Source of the DNA: Fibrobacter sp.
GTDB taxonomy: Bacteria; Fibrobacterota; Fibrobacteria; Fibrobacterales; Fibrobacteraceae
Direction: 5' to 3'
Assembly (NCBI GenBank): GCA_012515825.1
Contig: JAAYXQ010000094.1
Location: 1 to 15,422, forward strand
DNA: 15,422 nt
The notes under the pieces were generated by a model, which searched no databases, was not told the origin of the DNA, and saw nothing but the letters and a program-made list of their open reading frames with translations. Within the stretch, counting starts at the first letter, position 1. Each line of letters opens with the position of its first letter. Shown here one piece after another: positions 6,382-13,452 of the stretch. The translations under genes and the position numbers were made by a program.

Positions 6382-9300
6382 TTAAAAATTCGTACAGATT
6401 ATTCCCTGACTAAAAGCAACTGTTTTTGCCTTTTCTAAAACTTTTGCCGCTTCTTCCGTCTTTGGTGGAGTCATCTTTGATAGATACAAGAATTCTAATC
6501 TCAACAATTCAAACTGATAATAATACTCATCATTAGACTCACAAAGTAGTAGACAAGCCTTAATATTATCTACTGCTAAATCGTATCGACCTTGATCAGC
6601 ATAAGTGTCAGCTAATAAAGATCGATAATAAGAAAGTGCTGCGGTACACCCCATTTCTTCAAGCATTTTAATTTCTGCTTCTGCTTTTTCAGGATTTTTT
6701 TTGATCCAAGCAAGCATTATTTGACCATATGCTTTGTAAGCTGGAAGATTATAGGTTTCTGCGTACTTATTCAATTCTTCCACAATTTCTAGAGCTTCTT
6801 CTCGATTTCCTCGATAATGACATAAATTCGCTTTATACAGAAGAGAGATGCAAAGTGAAGGAATATGATTTAATTCTCTCGCCCATGCCACACCCTTATC
6901 AGAAAATAAAACGGCATTCGCTGAATCATTTCGGAACCACTTGACTAAAGCAAGTGTTGCATAAGACCAAGCTCGTGTATCTATTCCAAGAAGCTCTCCA
7001 TGATTTTTGTGTTCTACTGGATCATAATGACTTAGGGCATATTCAAAACAAGCCTCTGCCTCTTCGTATTCTCCAGCACCATGAGCCCACAAACCATAAA
7101 ACATTTTCCCTGCTATTTCAAGACCTATATCTGAAATCACAACGGCATGATGCATCACTTCTTCTGAAATACATTTAAGTTCTTTTCTATTGCTACTCAC
7201 ATAATGGTATGTCATTAAAGAGCAAAGAATAGGGCCATAATGACGACTTTCTCCAATCTCATCTAAAAGGCTTCTTGATATATCCAAATACTTTTTCACT
7301 TTTGGATCAGCCCACCCATGTGAACCCATTAAAGCTTGAGTTAATATACGGTGTATTTGTAAACGGAATTCTTCTTTTTTTGTATTCTGGTATAAATCAA
7401 TCCAATCTAACATTTCAAAAGAAAGAGTAATCGCTTCCAAAAGGCTTGCTTTATTTAAGAATGAAGTAGCTGCATCTATACCAATAGAAATGGCTTTTTC
7501 ATAATCAAGAGCCCCTGCATAATGTTTGGAAAGCTCCATAAAATATTGTTCATTTGGATTAGAATTATTTTTCTCAAGTATTTCTGCAATTCGAGAATGA
7601 TATTCTTTTTTCTTCGCTTGCGTTACAGATAAATAAGCCGCTTCTTTTAATAAAGCATGCTTAAAGGTGTATACCTCACGATTTTTTATTTCTTTGATTT
7701 CAATAATACGCTGATTTATTAGCTCTTGAAGATCTTCTTTTAATGCCGCTTCACTTAAAAATGAAATTTGTGCCATTAAATCGTATTCAAAATCACGACC
7801 AATAATAGAAGCTATTTGAGCCGTTTCTCTAGACTTATGAAGTTGATGAATTTGTGCATTCAATAAGTCCATTAAGCTATTAGGAATATTTCCCCAAAAA
7901 GAAGATCGTAATACTTCTTCTGTTTTATTTTGCGTCGAAACCTTTTCCACAATAGTCTGAGTTAATGTTTCAATAAATATGGGAAGTCCACCAGCTCGAC
8001 TTAAAATATTTTTTTGAATTTCAGAAGGAATCGGATTATTTTGCGTTAAGCTTAAAACAAATTCCTGTGACTCTTCTACAGAAAGTTCATTTAAAGAAAG
8101 TGTAGATACTTTTTTCTTAGAAAAAGGGGATTTAAAATCTGGCCTTGCCGTAAGAAGAAGCAGCATTGAAGATTCTTCATTTGATTCCAGTAAGAAATGA
8201 ATCCATTCTAGGGTAGTTGGGTCAGCCCAGTGCAAATCTTCTATCACAAGTACTATTTTACGAGAAGCTATATATCGAATAAAATGACTAAGGCCCTCAA
8301 AAAGAACACTTTTTTGTTTTTCAAAAGACAATTTTTTTAGCTCATATGGAGCAGGAATAGGTAGAGAAAGCCAAAGACAACATAAAGGGAAAAAAGTATC
8401 CATATCGCTTTTTGTCATTATAAAAGCGTCCTTTAATTTCTTTACTGCTTCTTCTGGGTTTTCTTTTTCAGATATATTTATTTGGCGACGGATCATTTGC
8501 CAAATGGGGTATAGCGCATTGTTTTTATACTCAGGGTAACATTGAATTTCTTCTAATAAAGAATCTTCTGATTGAAACAAAGGATACAAAGAACGAATAA
8601 GAGAAGATTTTCCAATACCTGGCTCCCCTTGAATAAGGAAAGAGACTGTACTTCCCTGTTTTACTTTTTCAAACCCTTTTTCAATGGATTCTCTTTCTTT
8701 AATTCGACCAATAAAAGGAAGACCCTGTTGGAATAAATGAGGTGGATTAGACTTTTCTGAAATAAGAGCCGCCACACCTCTTTCTATAAATGATTCTAAA
8801 CCTGTAACAGGCTCTATATTCACTCTTTGAATCAATCGCTCACAAGAAGTGTGACTCAAATAAATTTTTCCTGGAGGAGTTAATGCGGTTAACCTTAAAA
8901 CATCGTGAGACGTTTCTCCAGAAGGAACGGCTCCTCTTTCGACTAGAATTGGACCAGAGTGTATTCCTATTCGAACGTTAAATCGGAAAGGAGAATCAGC
9001 TAAGTTTTTTTGATGAAAAACTTCCATTTCTTTTTGTAAGTTTAAGGCACATCTTCCCGCTAGAGAAGCGTCCATATCGGAAGAGCGAGGATAGCCAAAA
9101 TAACATAAATGAAAATCCCCTAAACTCCCTGCTGCATAACCTCCATACTTAGAAACGATATCAGCAAAATTATTCTTAATAGATCTAAAAAGGAAATCCC
9201 TATTTTCTGGAACCGTCTTTTTTTCTTGATTAGATGTTAATTCTATAGCATAACAGAGAAGAGTTACTTCTTGTAAATCTTGCCCCGCTAAAATACCTTC

Positions 9301-10215
9301 GGCGGTTTCATCAGCAACATAATAAGATGATTGTTCTTTCACTGAAGATCTAAAAGAACCCACTAAATCATCTAAATGAATTTTTTCCAATTCAGCTAAA
9401 ACAGCAGAAGCATCAGAGGCTCGATCTTCAACTCGTTTTGCTAAAACGCGACGTAATAAAGTCGATAGTGGATGAGAAGCAATTCCAGCAGGTAATACAA
9501 TATCATCAAGCAATAATTGTTGGTGAATAATATCTGCTACACTTGCACCCTTCATTACAGGTTCACCTGTCAAACATTCTAAAAAGACTAGCCCCCAAGA
9601 GTATAGATCTGATTTCGATGAAGGCCGTTCCCCGCGAAGCTGCTCAGGAGCACCATAAGATGGAGTTCCTAAAGCATCAGAAGGTAAAGTGAGTGTTTGA
9701 TAATCAACGCCTGATTCTTCAAGAAATCCACCCATTCCAAAATCTAAAATTTTAGCATAAGTATGGTCTTGAATAGAATGAACCATTATGTTTCCTGGCT
9801 TTAGATCTCGATGTATTATACCCTTTTGATGCGCATATGCTAAAGCCTCTAAAACCTGACTCATGATGATTTTTAATTGACGAATAGGTAAAGCACCTTT
9901 CCTTTTCAAAAGATTTTGTAATGTTTCACCTTCTACAAATTCAAATACAGCATATAGTAGCTCGTCTTTTGTAGATCCTTGGTCAAGTATTTGAACAATA
10001 TATGGGTGTCTAAGAGCAGCACAAACTTGCGTTTCTCTTAAAAAACGAGCTTTTCTTCTTTCATAGGAAATATCATTACGAACATTTTCTTTCAAAACCT
10101 TTATGGCTGTAATTTGACCTGTACTTTTTTGTTTTGCACGATAAACTGTACCAAAAGTTCCTTCGCCAGTACAATCAAGAATTTCATAACCAATAACACC
10201 CAATGAACGATTCAT
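6382..10215 (-). CDS. TOMM-system kinase/cyclase fusion: Ser/Thr kinase, cyclase-like, ATPase and TPR regions
   Basis: This 1277-residue cytoplasmic protein matches the architecture of the TOMM system kinase/cyclase fusion family. The kinase domain (about 10-275) is intact: GEGTFGTV (17-24), AIK with Lys39, HRDLKPGN (135-142), DFG (158-160) and APE (189-191). A class III nucleotide-cyclase-like domain follows (about 310-465), with GDFHLCYFGYP and RIGIHSG. However, the first metal Asp is Ala323 and the catalytic Asn is His437, while Asp367 and Arg441 remain. An AAA/STAND-type ATPase (about 500-860) has Walker A GEPGIGKS (530-537) and Walker B LVIEDLHWAD (656-665). The rest (about 880-1277) is helical, TPR-like. 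There is no DNA-binding domain at the C-terminus. The ATG at 10215 is preferred; a TTG directly before it is a possible alternative. It heads the TOMM operon and probably controls it, with the FHA protein as a likely phospho-reader. Confidence 0.92.
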   Translation of the reverse strand: MNRSLGVIGYEILDCTGEGTFGTVYRAKQKSTGQITAIKVLKENVRNDISYERRKARFLRETQVCAALRHPYIVQILDQGSTKDELLYAVFEFVEGETLQNLLKRKGALPIRQLKIIMSQVLEALAYAHQKGIIHRDLKPGNIMVHSIQDHTYAKILDFGMGGFLEESGVDYQTLTLPSDALGTPSYGAPEQLRGERPSSKSDLYSWGLVFLECLTGEPVMKGASVADIIHQQLLLDDIVLPAGIASHPLSTLLRRVLAKRVEDRASDASAVLAELEKIHLDDLVGSFRSSVKEQSSYYVADETAEGILAGQDLQEVTLLCYAIELTSNQEKKTVPENRDFLFRSIKNNFADIVSKYGGYAAGSLGDFHLCYFGYPRSSDMDASLAGRCALNLQKEMEVFHQKNLADSPFRFNVRIGIHSGPILVERGAVPSGETSHDVLRLTALTPPGKIYLSHTSCERLIQRVNIEPVTGLESFIERGVAALISEKSNPPHLFQQGLPFIGRIKERESIEKGFEKVKQGSTVSFLIQGEPGIGKSSLIRSLYPLFQSEDSLLEEIQCYPEYKNNALYPIWQMIRRQINISEKENPEEAVKKLKDAFIMTKSDMDTFFPLCCLWLSLPIPAPYELKKLSFEKQKSVLFEGLSHFIRYIASRKIVLVIEDLHWADPTTLEWIHFLLESNEESSMLLLLTARPDFKSPFSKKKVSTLSLNELSVEESQEFVLSLTQNNPIPSEIQKNILSRAGGLPIFIETLTQTIVEKVSTQNKTEEVLRSSFWGNIPNSLMDLLNAQIHQLHKSRETAQIASIIGRDFEYDLMAQISFLSEAALKEDLQELINQRIIEIKEIKNREVYTFKHALLKEAAYLSVTQAKKKEYHSRIAEILEKNNSNPNEQYFMELSKHYAGALDYEKAISIGIDAATSFLNKASLLEAITLSFEMLDWIDLYQNTKKEEFRLQIHRILTQALMGSHGWADPKVKKYLDISRSLLDEIGESRHYGPILCSLMTYHYVSSNRKELKCISEEVMHHAVVISDIGLEIAGKMFYGLWAHGAGEYEEAEACFEYALSHYDPVEHKNHGELLGIDTRAWSYATLALVKWFRNDSANAVLFSDKGVAWARELNHIPSLCISLLYKANLCHYRGNREEALEIVEELNKYAETYNLPAYKAYGQIMLAWIKKNPEKAEAEIKMLEEMGCTAALSYYRSLLADTYADQGRYDLAVDNIKACLLLCESNDEYYYQFELLRLEFLYLSKMTPPKTEEAAKVLEKAKTVAFSQGIICTNF

Positions 10216-10272
10216 CAAAAAACCACTCTGTTATGTCGAGAACATCACTTCTCAGACGTGAATACAAACAAT

Positions 10273-10331
10273 CTATTTTAATTCGCTTTATGATGATATA
10301 AGTATTTAAAATAGTCCATTTGTTAAAATAG
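10273..10331. repeat. Three copies of TTAAAATAG upstream of the kinase-fusion gene
   Basis: TTAAAATAG occurs at 10306-10314 and 10323-10331 in direct orientation, 17 bases apart, and inverted (CTATTTTAA) at 10273-10281. The block lies 58-116 bases before the kinase start, where an operator or promoter would be expected. The base composition makes chance recurrence possible. Confidence 0.4.
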
Positions 10332-10501
10332 ACTTTTAAGACTAAACTCATCAAACTAACGATTTTCCTTAAAATCCTATTTTCTATAAATAAAATTAAA
10401 AATGTAAGCAAAAAAACACAAATCATGCCTTTTTTATAAAAAAAAAAAGCGTTTTTTTCGATATGTCTTAAGAATAGTCTATGTTTTCTATACATTTTGT
10501 A

Positions 10502-10548
10502 GGCTACACCAACAGCGGTTGGGTTAAACGCCCGAAAAAAACTGTAGC
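10502..10548. other. GC-richer segment able to fold into a nested stem structure
   Basis: GCTACA (10503-10508) pairs with TGTAGC (10543-10548). Directly inside lies the hairpin CCAAC-AGCG-GTTGG (10509-10522), followed by an unpaired GTTAAACGCCCG plus A7 stretch. It stands out from its AT-rich surroundings. No riboswitch or known ncRNA consensus was recognised, and the strand is uncertain. Confidence 0.38.
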
Positions 10549-10610
10549 GTACTTTATGTTGAAACAATTGAAGAAAGCCAAGCATTACCTAGAGTCCATG
10601 TATAGTATCA

Positions 10611-10642
10611 AGAAAAAAGACCCTTTTATGAAGGATCTTTAT
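10611..10642 (-). terminator. Intrinsic terminator of the pectate lyase gene
   Basis: On the - strand the stem AAAGA-T-CCTT, loop CATAA, AAGG-G-TCTTT (10616-10640) is followed by a T run (10613-10618). It begins about 35 bases after the pectate lyase stop codon and separates that gene from the TOMM operon. Confidence 0.82.
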
Positions 10643-10674
10643 ATTATATGGAACTAATAATTATTGTTTTTAGA

Positions 10675-13005
10675 TTACTTCTTATAAATTTTGTTTTGAA
10701 TCCAACCAAGATCAGTTTTGACTCTAACAATATATACCCCAGATCGCAAATGGTTCAAATCCACCACAGATCCACTCGCTTTCATCTTTAGATGATCACC
10801 ATTTACACTCACAATATTTATTTGTGTTATGCCTACTGATTCTGGAATATAAAGGGCGTTCGCATAAGAATCAAAATACACTCGGTTGTGAAGATGAACA
10901 ATTCTCTTTATAGGGGTCGTTTTTTCAAAAGAGATGCTGATATAGAAAAGATTTGAACTCTCCCCTTTAGTAATCGTATAATCTCCAGACTCTAAACTGA
11001 TTGTTGCTATTCCATTGTTACTCGAATAAGAAGATCCATTGATCTTTACTGATCCTGAGAAATCAGGATTGAAAACCAAAGTAAGTTCTGCTGCATTTTC
11101 AATGGAGAATGAAATTTGGGTAGACGATTCCATCTTTAAGCATTGTGTTAAAGAGAGATTTCCATAAGTAACAGTCCCTTTTGAAGTAGATAAATTTCCA
11201 GTAATGTTAAAGTGATTACTAGAAGTACCATCTAACGTAAAGTTATGAACTATATCTCCATTAATCAAAGAACCTGAGTTTGAGCTAGAGCTAGACAAAG
11301 GTTCTTGTGAACTAGAAGACCCATTTGAATTTGAACTAGAAGACTCATTCGAATTCGAACTAGTGATTACACTTTCGCTTTCACCTTGCACTTGAATCAA
11401 TGACGTAGTATACTTGATTAAAGCGGACTTCAAAGCCGTATTTACACTATAAGCCGTATCATCAACCGCATTATTAAATGTCCACTTAAAATCACCTCCG
11501 TTCATTCGGCCCGCATAAGCCATGACGGTCGTTTTTGCTGATGTAGGAGATTCAGCCGTATATGAATACATAATCGAAGTATTTTGATCAAAATTATTAT
11601 AGGTATTAGAACCATAAACCGACTTTACAGAAGAAGGCACAGAAGTGCTTTTACTCGTCACCACATAAGCATCAAAATCTACAGTGGATCCGCTAAACTT
11701 TGTATCTCCATAAGCCACAAATCGTTTAGCGCCTTCAATATAATTATCATAAGCTTTTATCGTTCCACCATCTTCTTTTGAGAAAGTGGGCATCTCACCA
11801 TAGTCATTAGCCCCTTTGGATTCATCCCAAACATCGGATCCCTGCATAGAAGTTAACATCGGGTATTTACAGTTACGGAAGTAATTGCCCTCGGCAAAAA
11901 TAGAAGAACCATTTGTAGAGCCAATTCCATACTTCGAAATGCCATCATAGTAATTGTTATAAACATGAGCAGAATAAAAACGAACTCTTGGATGGCGTGA
12001 ATCGGAATGGTCATACCAATTGTGATGATAAGTAATATAAAGGCCCTCTGTAGTTCCTTCGCTTAAACCTAAGAGATTCGATTTTCCTGTATCCCAAAAA
12101 TGATTGTAAGAGAACGTCACATATGTTGATTTTTTACAGTCAAGAGCACCATCGCCTTTTGCTTGGTCAGAATCTGATCCAGCGTCTCCATAAAAGAAAT
12201 CATTATGATGAATCCAAACATATTCATTGTTTTGCTGTAGTCCTAAATTATCACCTTCACCACTATTGACATTCATAATCCCAAGATTTCTAACTTCAAT
12301 ATTACTTGCATTCTTTAAGCGAATACCCCACCCATTCGCTACAGCATCTTCACCAACACCTTCAATTGTAATAGAACCAGAAGCATTATTTGAATTTTCT
12401 ATAACAACATCTCCAGAGATCATATAAGACATATCACTAATGGAACCTATTAAACGAACAATTAAAGGACGGCTATCTTTTCCTTTCTTAAACCCATCTA
12501 AAATGGTCTGTAAACCCACGCAAGGGTTTGCACTCGCCCCTGTCACCTCTAAAGAGATTGTGTTTTTTGTGTTCTCGGTAATATAAAGAATGACTGCCCC
12601 ATTTTTTGGAGTACCATCTTTATTATATGCGCCTGGAACTTTGTTATTAGAGAAAGCAAAACCAGAACGATCATGCGCTTTCACAGTGACTGTAGATGTT
12701 ACAGCCCCTGTTCCCTCAACGCCATTAGTCACAGGAACCACTTTTAATGTATAGGAACCAGGAGCTAACCCTAAAGCATCGGCTCTATAATATGAACCAT
12801 ATTTACGAATCAATGGGGCGTCTAGCTTCTGTTCGCTTACACCTGCGCCGCTATAATAGACATTATAGCTAGTAGCCCCACTGACAGGGCTCCATTCGAC
12901 ATACGCCGATTCAAACCAACCTGCGGCTTCTATGATAGTGACATTCTGTGCCCACGATAAGGAAGCAAAGAACAAACACAAGAGTAAGGGAATCATTTTT
13001 TTCAT
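10675..13005 (-). CDS. Secreted family 1 pectate lyase with Fn3-like, Ser-rich linker, beta-sandwich and T9SS-type domains
   Basis: This 776-residue enzyme cleaves polygalacturonate (pectin backbone) by beta-elimination outside the cell. A signal peptide (1-19, cut after SWA) is followed by a fibronectin-III-like domain (about 21-110) and the PL1 parallel beta-helix (about 115-540). PL1 hallmarks are VWIHHNDF (263-270), the Ca-site region DGALD (285-289) and DSRHPRVR (335-342), the family's R-x-P-x-x-R motif, with Arg337 as the likely catalytic base. A Ser/Asn/Glu linker (about 545-579) leads to a beta-sandwich module (about 583-692) often found after pectate lyases in gut anaerobes. The last 60 residues (about 715-776, with GVYIVRVKTDLGWIQNKIYKK split over the final strands) resemble a T9SS sorting domain. 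The gene is monocistronic: it has its own terminator, and ileS upstream is divergent. All key residues are present. Confidence 0.95.
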   Translation of the reverse strand: MKKMIPLLLCLFFASLSWAQNVTIIEAAGWFESAYVEWSPVSGATSYNVYYSGAGVSEQKLDAPLIRKYGSYYRADALGLAPGSYTLKVVPVTNGVEGTGAVTSTVTVKAHDRSGFAFSNNKVPGAYNKDGTPKNGAVILYITENTKNTISLEVTGASANPCVGLQTILDGFKKGKDSRPLIVRLIGSISDMSYMISGDVVIENSNNASGSITIEGVGEDAVANGWGIRLKNASNIEVRNLGIMNVNSGEGDNLGLQQNNEYVWIHHNDFFYGDAGSDSDQAKGDGALDCKKSTYVTFSYNHFWDTGKSNLLGLSEGTTEGLYITYHHNWYDHSDSRHPRVRFYSAHVYNNYYDGISKYGIGSTNGSSIFAEGNYFRNCKYPMLTSMQGSDVWDESKGANDYGEMPTFSKEDGGTIKAYDNYIEGAKRFVAYGDTKFSGSTVDFDAYVVTSKSTSVPSSVKSVYGSNTYNNFDQNTSIMYSYTAESPTSAKTTVMAYAGRMNGGDFKWTFNNAVDDTAYSVNTALKSALIKYTTSLIQVQGESESVITSSNSNESSSSNSNGSSSSQEPLSSSSSNSGSLINGDIVHNFTLDGTSSNHFNITGNLSTSKGTVTYGNLSLTQCLKMESSTQISFSIENAAELTLVFNPDFSGSVKINGSSYSSNNGIATISLESGDYTITKGESSNLFYISISFEKTTPIKRIVHLHNRVYFDSYANALYIPESVGITQINIVSVNGDHLKMKASGSVVDLNHLRSGVYIVRVKTDLGWIQNKIYKK

Positions 13006-13054
13006 ACTTAAACCAATCCTTTTTTGTTTTTTGAAAAACCTTGCTTTGCTTTAG

Positions 13055-13342
13055 ATGTTCTCAAATTATTTAATAATTTAAACAAAAATCAAATAAAAAC
13101 CTAGTCCTTATCTAGTTTATTTTTCTTTTTTACATCAACAACCCTTTTTTCTCCTAAAACTAGGCGTTATCCTTAATAAATCTTATATAATAAGGCTTTA
13201 AAACGCCTAATTATATTTCTTTGTAAAAAAAACGCAATTCTTCAATTCATATTTACAACCATTATTTTTCATCATTTCCACCCTGTTTTTCTATAAATAT
13301 GTTCTCAAAAAATATCAAGAGCATAATATTTATGTTCTCAAA
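13055..13342 (+). repeat. Three direct copies of ATGTTCTCAAA in the divergent promoter region
   Basis: Exact copies lie at 13055-13065, 13299-13309 and 13332-13342. The last two are spaced by 33 bases, about three helical turns, and the first lies close to the pectate lyase start. Three identical 11-mers in 290 bp are unlikely by chance. They may be operator sites for a regulator of the pectate lyase, of ileS, or of both. Confidence 0.6.
13161..13209. other. Long stem-loop in the pectate lyase-ileS intergenic region
   Basis: TAGGCGTT (13161-13168) pairs with AACGCCTA (13202-13209). After an internal loop, CCTTA (13171-13175) pairs with TAAGG (13191-13195) around a 15-base AT-rich loop. It could be an RNA leader structure or a terminator-like element. 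No U tract follows closely in either direction, and the strand cannot be fixed. Confidence 0.5.
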
Positions 13343-13452
13343 TGCTTTTGTTTTAAATGCATGGGTTTTGTATCAAGATCGGATTTACTACTTTTACAGC
13401 AAAAATAAGCAAGATTTACACACTTGCATTTTGATCTTTCTTGAGGTTTATT

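Larger units (their letters stand above)
10216..10674. other. Intergenic region upstream of the TOMM operon (no convincing gene)
   Basis: This stretch of about 460 bp is very AT-rich. From left to right it holds: an ATGTTCTC octamer on the - strand 23 bases before the kinase start (10238-10245), three copies of TTAAAATAG (10273-10331), an A11 tract followed by GCG-T7 (10438-10458), a GC-richer foldable segment (10502-10548) and the pectate lyase terminator (10611-10642). A 133-codon - strand reading frame crosses it and overlaps the kinase start, but it looks like translated non-coding DNA. The promoter for the kinase fusion must lie here; I cannot choose a single -35/-10 pair. Confidence 0.7.
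13006..13452. other. Divergent intergenic region between the pectate lyase and ileS
   Basis: This stretch of about 450 bp is AT-rich and non-coding and must contain both divergent promoters. It holds three copies of ATGTTCTCAAA (13055-13342), a long stem-loop (13161-13209) and a palindromic AT block AAATTATT-TAATAATTT just upstream of the pectate lyase. A GAGGT Shine-Dalgarno (13443-13447) precedes ileS by five bases. No T-box consensus, tRNA or small reading frame was recognised. Confidence 0.75.

Noticed and set aside
6382..10215. LuxR/MalT-type ATPase transcription activator
   Set aside because: The C-terminus is helical repeats without a LuxR helix-turn-helix, and the N-terminal kinase plus cyclase-like order fits the TOMM kinase/cyclase fusion family instead.
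10502..10548. PreQ1-like riboswitch, suggested by an A-rich tail after a short stem
   Set aside because: The loop and tail sequences do not follow the preQ1-I consensus and the downstream gene gives no queuosine link.
10184..10585. 133-codon open frame on the - strand upstream of and overlapping the kinase fusion
   Set aside because: It is rich in Phe, Ile, Lys and Tyr as expected from AT-rich non-coding DNA, crosses a homopolymer A11/T7 block, lacks a good Shine-Dalgarno and overlaps the kinase start in another frame.
13006..13452. T-box riboswitch for ileS
   Set aside because: The region lacks the conserved T-box sequence and the usual specifier-loop/antiterminator arrangement; only an unrelated stem-loop is seen.
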